DNA of 64,000 nt from Variovorax sp. V213. GTDB taxonomy: Bacteria > Pseudomonadota > Gammaproteobacteria > Burkholderiales > Burkholderiaceae_C. Positions 26,496 through 35,522 of this stretch are shown piece after piece. The DNA is taken from assembly GCF_041154455.1 (NCBI RefSeq), contig NZ_AP028664.1:4651001-4715000 (forward strand), read 5' to 3'. Under the pieces are notes generated by a model, which saw nothing but the letters and a program-made list of their open reading frames with translations, was not told the DNA's origin and did not search any database. The translations under genes were made by a program, and so were the position numbers. Within the stretch, counting starts at the first letter, position 1, and each line of letters begins with the position of its first letter.

Positions 26496-28199
26496 ATGAC
26501 AGACAAGACCCTCGATGCCGACGTGCTGATCGTCGGCGCCGGCCCGGTGGGGCTCACGCTCGCGATGGACCTGGCCTCGCACGGCGTCTCGGTGATCCTC
26601 TGCGAAACCCGCCGTTTTGCCGAAGCGCCGAGCGTGAAGTGCAACCATGTCTCCTCGCGCACCATGGAGCAGTTCCGCCGCCTAGGCGTGGCGCAGCAGC
26701 TGCGCGATGCGGGGCTGCCCGCGGACTACCCCAACGACGTGGCGTTTCGCACCAGCGTTGTGGGCATGGAGCTCGCGCGCATTCCCATTCCGTGCCGGCA
26801 CGACCGCTACACCGAGACCCAAGGGCCCGACGCCTGGTGGCCGACGCCCGAACCGCCGCACCGCATTAACCAGATCTACCTGGAGCCGATCCTGCTCAGG
26901 CACGCGGCAGCACTGCCCGGCGTGCAGCTGCTCAACCGCACCCAGTTCACGGCGTTCACGCAGGACAGCGATGGCGTGAGCGCGGCGGCAACCGATCTCG
27001 ACAGCCACGCGACACGCCATATCCGCGGCCGCTACCTGGTGGGCTGCGACGGCGGCGGTTCTGCGGTGCGCAAGCAGATCGGCGCCAGGCTGGAGGGCAT
27101 GGCCGTGGTCCAGCGCGTGCAGTCGACCCTCATCCGCGCACCGCAGCTGCGCGCGCTGATTCCGGGCAAGCTGGCCTGGTCCTACTACGCGATGAACCCT
27201 CGCCGCTGCGGCACGATGTTCGCCATCGACGGACATGAGACCTGGCTGGTGCACAACCACCTGAACGCCGAGGAGCCCGAGTTCGATTCGGTCGATCGCG
27301 ACCAGGCGCTGCGCAACATCCTGGGCGTCGGGCCCGAGTTCTCGTACGAGGTCGTCAGCAAGGAAGACTGGGTCGGCCGCCGCCTGGTGGCCAACCGGTT
27401 CCGCGAGGGTCGCGTGTTCCTGGCGGGCGACGCGGCGCACCTGTGGGTGCCGTACGCGGGCTACGGCATGAACGCAGGCATTGCCGATGCGCTCAACCTC
27501 TCGTGGCTGCTCGCGGCGTGCGTGCGGGGCTGGGGCGACGAAGGCATTCTCGATGCGTACGAAGCCGAGCGCCTGCCGATCACAGAGCAGGTGTCGAACT
27601 TCGCGATGGACCATGCGCAGAAGATGATCCGCGCGCGCCGCGCCGTGCCGCAGGACATCGAGGCGCCCGGCCCCGAAGGCGACGCGCTGCGCGCCGAGAT
27701 CGGACGCGAGGCCTACGAACTCAACGTGCAGCAGTTCTGCTGCGCGGGCCTGAATTTCGGCTACTTCTACAGCGGCTCGCCGATCATCGTGGCCGATGGC
27801 GAGCACGCGCCGCCGGCCTATTCGATGGGCGGCTTCGCCCCTTCGACCGTGCCGGGCTGCCGCGCGCCGCATTTCTGGCTGGCCGACGGCCGCTCGCTCT
27901 ACGACGCGTTCGGCCCGGGCTACACGCTGCTGCGCTTCGACCGCAGCGCGGACGTGTCGGCGCTCGAACGCGCGGCACGCGCCTACGGCATGCCGCTGGC
28001 CGTGGTCGACATCGACGCCGCGGACGTGCCGCGCGCCTACATGCACCGCCTGGTGCTGTGCCGCGCCGACCAGCATGTGGCCTGGCGCGGCGCCCACGTG
28101 CCGCCCGATGCCTACGAGCTGGTGGCGCTGCTGCGCGGGGAAGCACGGCGCCTTGCGGGCCACAGGCGGCAGCTCCGATGGGAAGGCGTGGTGGCCTGA
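26496..28199 (+). CDS. FAD-dependent aromatic-ring monooxygenase (MhpA/PheA class)
   Basis: 567 residues. Flavin-binding motifs are DVLIVGAGPVGLTLAMDLASHG at the N-terminus, the middle GD motif LVGCDGGGSAVRKQIG and the GRVFLAGDAAHLWVPYAGYGMNAGIADA motif. The closest named class is the 3-(3-hydroxyphenyl)propanoate/phenol-type hydroxylase group, which hydroxylates an aromatic ring using NAD(P)H and oxygen. Start taken at 26496 because GGAG stands five bases ahead; an ATG 15 bases earlier also lies in frame. No ring-cleavage genes are next to it. The substrate is unassigned. Confidence 0.85.
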   Translation: MTDKTLDADVLIVGAGPVGLTLAMDLASHGVSVILCETRRFAEAPSVKCNHVSSRTMEQFRRLGVAQQLRDAGLPADYPNDVAFRTSVVGMELARIPIPCRHDRYTETQGPDAWWPTPEPPHRINQIYLEPILLRHAAALPGVQLLNRTQFTAFTQDSDGVSAAATDLDSHATRHIRGRYLVGCDGGGSAVRKQIGARLEGMAVVQRVQSTLIRAPQLRALIPGKLAWSYYAMNPRRCGTMFAIDGHETWLVHNHLNAEEPEFDSVDRDQALRNILGVGPEFSYEVVSKEDWVGRRLVANRFREGRVFLAGDAAHLWVPYAGYGMNAGIADALNLSWLLAACVRGWGDEGILDAYEAERLPITEQVSNFAMDHAQKMIRARRAVPQDIEAPGPEGDALRAEIGREAYELNVQQFCCAGLNFGYFYSGSPIIVADGEHAPPAYSMGGFAPSTVPGCRAPHFWLADGRSLYDAFGPGYTLLRFDRSADVSALERAARAYGMPLAVVDIDAADVPRAYMHRLVLCRADQHVAWRGAHVPPDAYELVALLRGEARRLAGHRRQLRWEGVVA

Positions 28200-28212
28200 A
28201 CGGCACTGTCCG

Positions 28213-29691
28213 TCAGCGGCGCCGCGGCGCAACGAAGCGGGCAACCAGCCCTGCCGCCAGCGCGGGCGCGACTGCAAAGCTCGCGAACAGCCAAAGCGCG
28301 GCCGATCGGGCGCCCGCGGCACCGCCCGGCTCCGACAGGCCGGCTGCGTTTGCCACCAGCCCCGCCACCGCCGCACCCACCGCCATGCCGTAGAGCTGCA
28401 CGGTCGTGATCGAGGCAGATGCCAGGCCTTCCTGCCCGGCCGGCGCGAGCGACATCACGCGCGTGACCAGGTGCGGCCATCCGATGCCCACGCCCAGCCC
28501 GACGGCCGCCAAGGCGACGCCGGCCAGCAAGGCCTCGAGCCCCGGCGCCGGGCGGCCGGGCGCCGGCAGCAGCAGCGCGAGCGCGGCAAGCCCCAGCGTG
28601 CAGGCCACCGGCCCGGCGCGCAGCATGCGGTCGGCGCCCGCGCCGCTGCGCCCCGACGACAGCAGCGAACCCACGCTCCAGCCGCCGGCCATCGCGGCCG
28701 TGAGATAGCCTGCCGACAGCGGCGAATGGCCGTGCAGCAACTGCAGGAAGTACGGCACGAAGATCTCGGTGGTGGTGCCGATCAGGAGCAGCACCACGCT
28801 CGCATAGATGGCGCCCATCGGCGCACGCACCGCATAGGCGCCGGTGGGCAGCAGCCGCACCGCGGCACTCCGGTCGATCCGCGTGGCGGCCACGCCGATC
28901 GCCAGCCCCAGCGCCACGCCGGCGGCCTGCCAGGCGAGCGCCGGCAGGAACTCGCTCGCCGCGATCACCAGCACCGATGCCGCCAGCAAACCGATCTGCG
29001 CTGCGGGGATGCGCGGCATGCGGGCCGCGCGCTCGTGCCGTACGCCGGCCGCGGGCCGCAGCTGCACCATGACCAGGAGCCCCTGCAGCGCCGCCAGCGG
29101 CAGCAGCGACCAGAAGGCCCAGCGCCAGTGCCCCGCCTGCGCGAACAGGCCGCCCACCGCCGGCCCGCAGAGCGTGGCCACGCCCCACATGCCCGACACC
29201 AGCGCCACCGCGCGAGGCCACAGCCGCGGCGCGAACACCAGTTGGATGAGCGCATAGCTCAGCGCCGCGAGCAAGCCGCCGCCCAGCCCCTGCACGGTGC
29301 GGCCCGCCAGCAGCCAGGGCATGGCCGGTGCGAGCGCGCACGCCATCGAGCCCGCGGTGAACGCCGCCAGCGCCGCCAGGCACGCGCCGCGCGGTCCCAG
29401 CCTGGCGAGCAGCCGCACGGACAGCGTGGCGCCGAGGATCGACCCCACCACGAACAGCGTGGTGCTCCAGGCATACCAGTCGAGCCCGCCGATTTCGTTC
29501 ACTACCGACGGCAGCACGGTGGTCACGATGTGCACGTTGACCGCATGAAGCGCGACGCCGCCCGTCAATGCCACTGCGCGCCAGCCGTTGCGCCCGCTGA
29601 ACACCTCGCTCCAGGTGGTGGTGGCGGGCGGCGGGCGCAGCCGCGGGGAACGGTCGGCAACGGCAGGGGAGTCGGATGAGGCACTGGTCAT
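28213..29691 (-). CDS. MFS transporter (multidrug/sugar efflux type)
   Basis: 492 residues and 14 or so hydrophobic segments. The conserved loop 2-3 motif ARLGPRGACLAALAAFTAGS and LLAGRTVQGLGGGLLAALSYALI in helix 4-5 are as in drug-type exporters. Start at ATG 29691 (MTSASSDSPAVADR). It converges on the monooxygenase gene, whose stop is 13 bp away, and may export or import the related compound; this is context only. A ribosome-binding site is weak. Confidence 0.82.
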   Translation of the reverse strand: MTSASSDSPAVADRSPRLRPPPATTTWSEVFSGRNGWRAVALTGGVALHAVNVHIVTTVLPSVVNEIGGLDWYAWSTTLFVVGSILGATLSVRLLARLGPRGACLAALAAFTAGSMACALAPAMPWLLAGRTVQGLGGGLLAALSYALIQLVFAPRLWPRAVALVSGMWGVATLCGPAVGGLFAQAGHWRWAFWSLLPLAALQGLLVMVQLRPAAGVRHERAARMPRIPAAQIGLLAASVLVIAASEFLPALAWQAAGVALGLAIGVAATRIDRSAAVRLLPTGAYAVRAPMGAIYASVVLLLIGTTTEIFVPYFLQLLHGHSPLSAGYLTAAMAGGWSVGSLLSSGRSGAGADRMLRAGPVACTLGLAALALLLPAPGRPAPGLEALLAGVALAAVGLGVGIGWPHLVTRVMSLAPAGQEGLASASITTVQLYGMAVGAAVAGLVANAAGLSEPGGAAGARSAALWLFASFAVAPALAAGLVARFVAPRRR

Positions 29692-29827
29692 TTGGCGCGG
29701 TCCGTGGCGGGCGATCGGGAGCAAGCAAGGCCCGGATACTAGGCCCGAGTCCTGAATTAAACAAGCTATTACTTTGATAAATAGAGGGTCTTGGACAGGC
29801 TCGCGAATGCGCGACACTCTGGCCTTG

Positions 29828-30406
29828 ATGCAAGCTGCTTCTTCCCCTTCTCCCAGCCCTTCTTCCTCCGCAGGCGCCATGCCGCAAGCCACGCCCCACC
29901 GCCCGACGGCAGGCTTCCTGCTGTCCCACCCGGCGCATTTCATCGCCCTGGGCTTCGGCTCCGGGCTGCCGCGCATCGCGCCCGGCACCGTCGGCACGCT
30001 GTGGGCCTGGGCGGCCTTTGCCGTGATGCAGCTGTGGCTCTCGCCCGCCACCATCGGCTGGGTCATCCTGGCCTCCCTGCCCATCGGCTGGTGGGCCTGC
30101 AGCGTCACGGCACGCGACATGGGCGTGGCGGACCCAGGCAGCATCGTGTGGGACGAGGTGATCGCGTTCTGGATCGTGCTCTGGCTCGTCACGCCGGCGG
30201 GCCTGCTCGCGCAGGTCATCGCGTTCGGGCTGTTCCGCTTCTTCGACGCCGCCAAGCCCGGCCCGGTGGCCTGGGCCGATGGGTTGTTCAAGCAACGCGA
30301 TGCCACCGAGGTGCGCTGGTGGCGCGCGGGCTTCGGCATCATCCTGGACGACCTGGTGGCGGCGTCCTGCACGCTGCTGGTCATTGCGCTCTGGCGCGCA
30401 TGGTGA
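29828..30406 (+). CDS. pgpA: Phosphatidylglycerophosphatase A
   Basis: 192 residues from the ATG at 29828; ATG at 29807 and 29879 are alternatives and no strong ribosome-binding site distinguishes them. It dephosphorylates phosphatidylglycerophosphate in the inner membrane. Family markers: FIALGFGSGLPRIAPGTVGTLWAW, then DMGVADPGSIVWDEVIAFW and FGLFRFFDAAKPGP...GLFKQRD...GFGIILDD. It has several membrane helices. It normally follows thiL in this group, and pncC follows it here after five bases. Confidence 0.93.
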   Translation: MQAASSPSPSPSSSAGAMPQATPHRPTAGFLLSHPAHFIALGFGSGLPRIAPGTVGTLWAWAAFAVMQLWLSPATIGWVILASLPIGWWACSVTARDMGVADPGSIVWDEVIAFWIVLWLVTPAGLLAQVIAFGLFRFFDAAKPGPVAWADGLFKQRDATEVRWWRAGFGIILDDLVAASCTLLVIALWRAW

Positions 30407-30411
30407 ACCTC

Positions 30412-30954
30412 ATGGAGCCCTCGACCCCGCCGAACTTTCTTGCCGACCAGGCCACGCCTGCGCTGGTGGCGGCCACGGCCGACCTGCTGCTGAAAAAAGG
30501 CTGGATGCTGGCCACGGCCGAAAGCTGCACCGGCGGGCTCATTGCGGGCGCGTGCACCGAACTCGCGGGCTCCAGCACATGGTTCGAGCGCGGCTTCGTC
30601 ACCTATTCGAATGCGGCCAAGACCGAGTTGCTCGGCGTCGATGCGCGCCTGATCGAGGCCCATGGCGCGGTCAGCGAGCCCGTGGCGCGTGCCATGGCCG
30701 AAGGGGCCATCGCGCGCTCGCAGGCCCATGCCGCGGTGGCCGTGACCGGCGTGGCCGGCCCGACCGGCGGCAGCCCCGAGAAGCCGGTCGGCACCGTGTG
30801 GTTCGGCTGGTCGGTCGGCGGGCAGGTTCGCACCGAGCGCCGCCGCTTCGAGGGCGACCGCGCCGCCGTGCGCGCGGCCACGGTGCACTACGCGCTCCAG
30901 ACATTGGTGGGCCTGCTCGGCCCGCATCCCGACACAACAAAAGAGGCCCCATGA
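30412..30954 (+). CDS. pncC: CinA C-terminal-domain protein, nicotinamide-nucleotide amidase
   Basis: 180 residues. Family motifs: ATAESCTGGLIAGACTELAGSSTWFERGFVTYSN and AVTGVAGPTGGSPEKPVGTVWFGW. It hydrolyses nicotinamide mononucleotide to nicotinate mononucleotide, recycling the by-product of DNA ligase. Start at 30412 is preferred because GGTGA stands five bases upstream; an ATG four codons earlier overlaps the pgpA stop. The next gene, of NTF2-like type, begins one base after the stop. Confidence 0.92.
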   Translation: MEPSTPPNFLADQATPALVAATADLLLKKGWMLATAESCTGGLIAGACTELAGSSTWFERGFVTYSNAAKTELLGVDARLIEAHGAVSEPVARAMAEGAIARSQAHAAVAVTGVAGPTGGSPEKPVGTVWFGWSVGGQVRTERRRFEGDRAAVRAATVHYALQTLVGLLGPHPDTTKEAP

Positions 30955-30955
30955 C

Positions 30956-31450
30956 ATGACAGCAGCAGCCAATGCCCAGACCATCGAGCGCCTCTACGAG
31001 GCTTTTTCCAGGCTCGATGCCCCCGCCATGGCGGCCTGCTATGCCAGCGACGCGGCATTCGACGACGAGGCCTTTTCGCTGCGCGGCCGGCGCCAGGTGG
31101 GCGGCATGTGGCGCATGCTGTGCGATGCCACCCGGGCCAAGGGCGCCGACGTCTGGCGCCTGACCTGGCGCGACGTGCGCGCCGACGAAACGAGCGGCCA
31201 GGCCCATTGGGACGCGCACTACCGATTCAGCGCCACCGGCCGGCTGGTGGACAACAGCGTCGATTCGCGCTTCGGCTTCACGCCCGAGGGGTTGATTGCC
31301 ACGCAGCGCGACAGCTTTCCATTCTGGACGTGGTCGCGCCAGGCCTTGGGCGCCCCCGGTCTTCTGCTTGGCTGGACGCCGATGCTGCGCAACAAGGTGC
31401 GCGCCACCGCGGCCGCCAACCTCGCCACTTACCTTGCACGCCAACCATGA
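30956..31450 (+). CDS. NTF2-like (SnoaL-type) protein
   Basis: 164 residues. The first 120 residues show the cone-shaped NTF2 pattern: IERLYEAFSRLDAPAMAACYASDAAFDDEAFSLRGR and so on to RDSFPFWTWSRQALG, where the last strand has conserved Phe/Trp residues. Members are enzymes or binding proteins of many types; function here is open. It starts one base after the pncC stop and ends in an ATGA overlap with the acetyltransferase gene, so it belongs to the pgpA/pncC transcript. Confidence 0.8.
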   Translation: MTAAANAQTIERLYEAFSRLDAPAMAACYASDAAFDDEAFSLRGRRQVGGMWRMLCDATRAKGADVWRLTWRDVRADETSGQAHWDAHYRFSATGRLVDNSVDSRFGFTPEGLIATQRDSFPFWTWSRQALGAPGLLLGWTPMLRNKVRATAAANLATYLARQP

Positions 31451-31761
31451 GCAACAGCAACCTCGTCATCACCAACAACGAAGCCCAGCACCGCTACGAA
31501 GCCAAGCTCGAGGGCCAGCTCGCGGCGTACGCCGAATACAACCTGCTGACCGACGCCATCATGTTCACCCACACCGAAGTGCTGCCCGAGCACGAGGGCA
31601 AGGGCGTGGGCTCCGGCATTGCGCGGCACGTGCTCGGCGAGGCGCGCGCCAAGGGCCTGCACGTGATCCCGGTGTGCCAGTTCATCGCGGGCTACATCCG
31701 CAAGCACCGCGAATACGCCGACCTCGTGCGGCCCGACATCCAGCGCGCCTTCAAGATCTGA
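31447..31761 (+). CDS. GNAT-like N-acetyltransferase (YjdJ type)
   Basis: 104 residues, shorter than standard GNAT enzymes. The acetyl-CoA pocket signature EHEGKGVGSGIARHVLGEARAKGLHVIPVCQFIAGYI corresponds to motif A and B, as in the small YjdJ-like subfamily (PF14542). Beta strand MFTHTEVLP precedes it. Substrate unknown. It overlaps the preceding gene by ATGA and the 3-prime end of the convergent MFS gene by 11 bp. Confidence 0.85.
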   Translation: MSNSNLVITNNEAQHRYEAKLEGQLAAYAEYNLLTDAIMFTHTEVLPEHEGKGVGSGIARHVLGEARAKGLHVIPVCQFIAGYIRKHREYADLVRPDIQRAFKI

Positions 31762-32992
31762 GGGCTTCGGCCTTCGGCGCGGGCAGCCATGCGAAGGCCG
31801 CGATGCCCAGCACCAGCAGCAGGGCGATGGTGGCCAGCACGGCCGTGAGCGGATCGCCGCCATGCGCCGCGGCCACCGAGGCCGCGATGCCGGTGCCCCA
31901 CTGCATGAGCGCCACACCGAGGAACATCGCCATGGTGAACACCGCCATTGCGCGGCCCGTGAGCGTGACCGGGTAGGCCACGCGCACGTCGGCGTATTGC
32001 CAGACGATGAAACCCGAGAGCACGCCGATGAGCACCATGCCGCCGATGTCGAGCCAGGCCGAATGCGTGAAGGCGATGAGCGCGAACAGGCCCGCATAGC
32101 CGAGCGCGCAGGCCACGATCCAGCGGCGGCGCGCAGGGCCGTCGCGGTCCAGGCGCCCGAACAGCGGTGCGCCGAAGAGCGAGATCACCGACACCGCCAG
32201 CGCGACGTTGCCGCTCTGCACCAGCGAGTAGCCGTGGCGCTCCATCATGAGCGGCCCGAGCCACAAGCCGCGCAGCGAGATGAACGCGGCGTAGGTCACT
32301 GCGCCGAGCAGGACGATGCCCAGCGTGTGCGGCATGGCGAGCAGTGCGCCGAACTGGCGGATGGCCTCGGGAATGGATTCGTTCGCCCGTGGAACGGCCG
32401 ACGCGGGCTCGTGCACCCAGTGCCAGATCGCGAGCCACGCCAACGCCGAGGCCACGGCCAGCACCAGGAACCCGGCGCGCCAGGAATACGCCTGCACCAG
32501 CCATGCGAGCGGCGTGCCGGTGGCCAGCATGCCGAGGCCGCCGATGGCCAGCACCAGGCCCGACACGGTGGCAAAGCGGGCCGCCGGAAAGTGCCGCGCG
32601 ATGAACACGGTGCAGACCAGGAAGGCCGGTGCGCAGCCGATGCCGATCAGCGCCTGCCCCGCGACCAGGACCAGGTAGCTCGAGGACACCGCCGACAGCA
32701 GCGCCCCCGCGATGGCGACCGGAAAAGCCACCAGCACCGTGCGCCGCACGCCGTGCAGGTCGATGCCGATGCCCATGAAGAGCTGCATCGCGCCGAAGGC
32801 GAAATGAAAAGCGCCCGAGAAAATGCCGAGCGCCTGGGCCGAGAGCCTGAAGTCGGCCTGCAGCGGGCTCGCCATGATGGCGCCCACGGTGCGGAAGGCC
32901 TGGCTCAGCGCCACGCCGGCGCAAAGCGCGAGCACCATGGCCCACGCCGCACGCGTTGTCAGCGGTGCGGTGGCCGGCCCGGTGTCAGGCAC
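31751..32992 (-). CDS. MFS transporter
   Basis: 413 residues, about 12 hydrophobic helices. MFS loop features: GIGIDLHGVRRTVLVAFPVAIAGALLSAVSSSY and FARLDRDG-like LFGRLDRDGPARRRWIVACALGYAGLFAL. Start is GTG at 32992, overlapping the upstream SEC-C gene stop by eight bases; the ATG at codon 19 would remove little of helix 1 and cannot be ruled out. Substrate is unknown. It converges on, and overlaps, the acetyltransferase gene. Confidence 0.8.
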   Translation of the reverse strand: MPDTGPATAPLTTRAAWAMVLALCAGVALSQAFRTVGAIMASPLQADFRLSAQALGIFSGAFHFAFGAMQLFMGIGIDLHGVRRTVLVAFPVAIAGALLSAVSSSYLVLVAGQALIGIGCAPAFLVCTVFIARHFPAARFATVSGLVLAIGGLGMLATGTPLAWLVQAYSWRAGFLVLAVASALAWLAIWHWVHEPASAVPRANESIPEAIRQFGALLAMPHTLGIVLLGAVTYAAFISLRGLWLGPLMMERHGYSLVQSGNVALAVSVISLFGAPLFGRLDRDGPARRRWIVACALGYAGLFALIAFTHSAWLDIGGMVLIGVLSGFIVWQYADVRVAYPVTLTGRAMAVFTMAMFLGVALMQWGTGIAASVAAAHGGDPLTAVLATIALLLVLGIAAFAWLPAPKAEALRS

Positions 32993-33767
32993 CGTGGCAC
33001 TTCTTGTACTTTTTTCCGCTGCCGCAGGGGCAGGGATCGTTGCGGCCGGGGGTCGCCTCCTTGCGGAGGGTCTCGACCTTCGGGCCCAGGCTCTTCCAGA
33101 GCTGGCGCAGGTCGTACACGGCCCAGATGGCGGCGCCGAAATCGTCCAGCCGCTGCTGGCTCACGCTGGGCGGGCCGTCGTCGCTGAACATCGAGAGCGT
33201 GGGCTTGGCCTTGTCGTCCTCGGTCAGCGCCACGATGTTGTCGAGCGCGTCGTCCAGCATCTGCGCGGCTTCCTTGTCGCGCGGAGCGGCCCAGTCTTCC
33301 GGCCAGTTTTCGACCGCGTACATGAAGCCCAGCGCCCAGACCTGCGCGAAGGAGGGAATTTCCTCGCCCTCGACCGCGGCGCGCTCTTCCTCGGGCAGCG
33401 AGGCAATGGCGCCGCGGGTGTCGAGCACTTCGGGCTGCCAGCTGCGCTCGTCGTCGAGCGACTGCACGTCGGCGTCCAGGCCTTCCTCGATTTCGAGCCA
33501 GCGGCGCTTCCAGTTCCAGACGAACTCCATGTGCTGGGCCGGCACGAAGCCATCGCCCAGCAGCACGGGCCAGTATTCGGCCGGCTCGATGGGCCGGCGG
33601 GTGCAGATCAGCGCGGCCATGAAGCCTTCGCAGAACTCCCACTGGGGAATTTCCTCGTCATGCTCGCGCATGGCGTCGAGCGCCTGGTCGAGGGCGTCGA
33701 AATCGTCGGGGCCGAGGGGGGTGGAAGCGGGCGCTGCGGCCTGGGGGGTGTCGTTGGTGGTCGTCAT
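32985..33767 (-). CDS. YecA/UPF0149-family protein with C-terminal SEC-C zinc motif
   Basis: 260 residues. N-terminal and middle parts are helical and very acidic (YecA-like), with FCEGFMAALICTRRPIEPAEYWPVLL; the last 20 residues are the SEC-C zinc-binding motif NDPCPCGSGKKYKKCHG, as in the SecA tail that binds SecB. Such proteins may interact with the Sec machinery or ribosome. Start ATG 33767 (MTTTNDTP). Its stop overlaps the GTG of the following MFS gene, so these may be co-transcribed. Confidence 0.85.
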   Translation of the reverse strand: MTTTNDTPQAAAPASTPLGPDDFDALDQALDAMREHDEEIPQWEFCEGFMAALICTRRPIEPAEYWPVLLGDGFVPAQHMEFVWNWKRRWLEIEEGLDADVQSLDDERSWQPEVLDTRGAIASLPEEERAAVEGEEIPSFAQVWALGFMYAVENWPEDWAAPRDKEAAQMLDDALDNIVALTEDDKAKPTLSMFSDDGPPSVSQQRLDDFGAAIWAVYDLRQLWKSLGPKVETLRKEATPGRNDPCPCGSGKKYKKCHGA

Positions 33768-33824
33768 GGCAAGTTCGGGGCAGCCCTCTATGATGCAGCA
33801 GGCTCCGGCAGTCCACTCATCTCC

Positions 33825-35522
33825 ATGCCCACGATTATTCCGTTTCCAACGCGTTACAGCGCCTTTGCCCTGTGTGTGGCGGGCCTGGCCGCCAGCCTGG
33901 TCGCCGTGCTGGCGTCCCCGCACCTGTGGGCCGCCTGGGTGGCGCTGGTGGTTTTTGCGGCACTCAGCGGCACCGGCGTGCACGACCTGCGGCAGACGCG
34001 CCACGCCATCCTGCGCAACTATCCGGTGATCGGCCACCTGCGCTTCCTGCTGGAATTCATCCGGCCGGAAATGCGCCAGTACTTCATCGAGAGCGATTCC
34101 GAGGCGGCGCCGTTTTCGCGCGCGCAGCGCTCGCTGGTGTACCAGCGCGCCAAGGGCGACCCCGACAACCGCCCTTTCGGCACGCAGCTCAACGTGACGA
34201 TTGCGGGCTACGAGTGGATCAACCACTCCATGCAGCCGACCCGCCTGGAAAACCACGATTTCCGCATCGTGATCGGCGGCACGCCGCAGCCGGCGGAGGC
34301 CAACCCTGCACAGGTCTGTACTCAACCTTACAGCGCGAGCGTATTCAACATCTCGGCCATGAGCTTCGGCGCGCTGTCGGCCAACGCGATCCTCGCGCTC
34401 AACCAGGGCGCGAAGATGGGCGGCTTTGCCCACGACACCGGCGAAGGCTCCATTTCGCAGCACCACCGCGTGCATGGCGGCGACCTGATCTGGGAGATCG
34501 GCTCGGGCTACTTCGGCTGCCGCAACGAGGACGGCAGCTTCAACGCCGAGCGTTTCAGCGCCAACGCGCGCGATCCGCAGGTGAAGATGATCGAAATCAA
34601 GCTGAGCCAGGGCGCCAAGCCCGGGCACGGCGGCGTGCTGCCCGCGCCCAAGGTCACGCCCGAGATCGCGGCCGCGCGGGGCGTGCGGGTAGGCGTGGAC
34701 TGCATCTCGCCCTCGTCGCACAGCGCGTTCTCCACGCCGGTCGAGATGATGCATTTCATCGCCAGGCTGCGCGAGCTGTCGGGCGGCAAGCCCACGGGGT
34801 TCAAGTTCTGCCTCGGCCATCCGTGGGAATGGTTCGCGATCGTCAAGGCCATGCAGGCGACGGGCATCACGCCCGACTTCATCGTGGTGGACGGCGCCGA
34901 GGGCGGCACGGGCGCTGCGCCGGTCGAGTTCAGCGACCACGTGGGCGCGCCGCTGCAGGAGGGCCTGCTGCTGGTGCACAACACGCTGATTGGCGTGAAC
35001 CTGCGCCACCGCATCAAGCTGGGTTGCGCCGGCAAGGTGATCACGGCGTTCGACGTGGCACGCATGATGGCGCTCGGCGCCGACTGGTGCAACGCGGCGC
35101 GAGGCTTCATGATGGCCCTGGGTTGCATCCAGGCGCAAAGCTGCCACACGGGCCATTGCCCCACGGGCGTGACCACGCAGGACCCGGTGCGCCAGCAGGC
35201 GCTGGTGGTGCCGACCAAGGCCGACCGCGTTCGCAACTTCCACCGCAGCACGCTGCATGCGCTGCAGGAGCTGGTGCAGGCCGCCGGCCTCGACCATCCG
35301 CAGCAAATTACCGCGCACCACATCGTGCGGCGCATCTCCGACACCGAGGTGCGGCTGCTGAGCAACCTGGTGATGCAGGTGCAGCCGGGCGCCCTGCTCG
35401 GCCCGCTCGACAAGCAGCACAACGTGTTCCGCACCTACTGGCCGCTGGCCAGTGCCGAGAGTTTTCAGCCTGTGACACAGGGGCCGCACGGCCTGGTGTC
35501 GAATCTCGCGCTGGCCGCATGA
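33825..35522 (+). CDS. FMN-binding glutamate-synthase-like protein
   Basis: 565 residues. An N-terminal hydrophobic region (about 10-55) may be two membrane helices. The remainder is a Glu_synthase (PF01645) TIM barrel that binds FMN, with HDTGEGSISQHHRVHGGDLIWEIGSGYFGCR, KPGHGGVLPAPK, DFIVVDGAEGGTGAAP and a 3Fe-4S cluster loop with Cys434, Cys440 and Cys445 in GCIQAQSCHTGHCPTGV. There is no glutaminase domain. Biological role of stand-alone versions is unclear. The stop overlaps the start of a kinase-like gene (ATGA), so the two form an operon. Divergent from the SEC-C gene by 57 bp. Confidence 0.9.
   Translation: MPTIIPFPTRYSAFALCVAGLAASLVAVLASPHLWAAWVALVVFAALSGTGVHDLRQTRHAILRNYPVIGHLRFLLEFIRPEMRQYFIESDSEAAPFSRAQRSLVYQRAKGDPDNRPFGTQLNVTIAGYEWINHSMQPTRLENHDFRIVIGGTPQPAEANPAQVCTQPYSASVFNISAMSFGALSANAILALNQGAKMGGFAHDTGEGSISQHHRVHGGDLIWEIGSGYFGCRNEDGSFNAERFSANARDPQVKMIEIKLSQGAKPGHGGVLPAPKVTPEIAAARGVRVGVDCISPSSHSAFSTPVEMMHFIARLRELSGGKPTGFKFCLGHPWEWFAIVKAMQATGITPDFIVVDGAEGGTGAAPVEFSDHVGAPLQEGLLLVHNTLIGVNLRHRIKLGCAGKVITAFDVARMMALGADWCNAARGFMMALGCIQAQSCHTGHCPTGVTTQDPVRQQALVVPTKADRVRNFHRSTLHALQELVQAAGLDHPQQITAHHIVRRISDTEVRLLSNLVMQVQPGALLGPLDKQHNVFRTYWPLASAESFQPVTQGPHGLVSNLALAA

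Noticed and set aside
24471..26648. Long minus-strand frame joining LysR upstream across the Bug receptor gene
   Set aside because: Only the segment from ATG 25367 shows LysR character; the upstream part is the antisense of the receptor gene.
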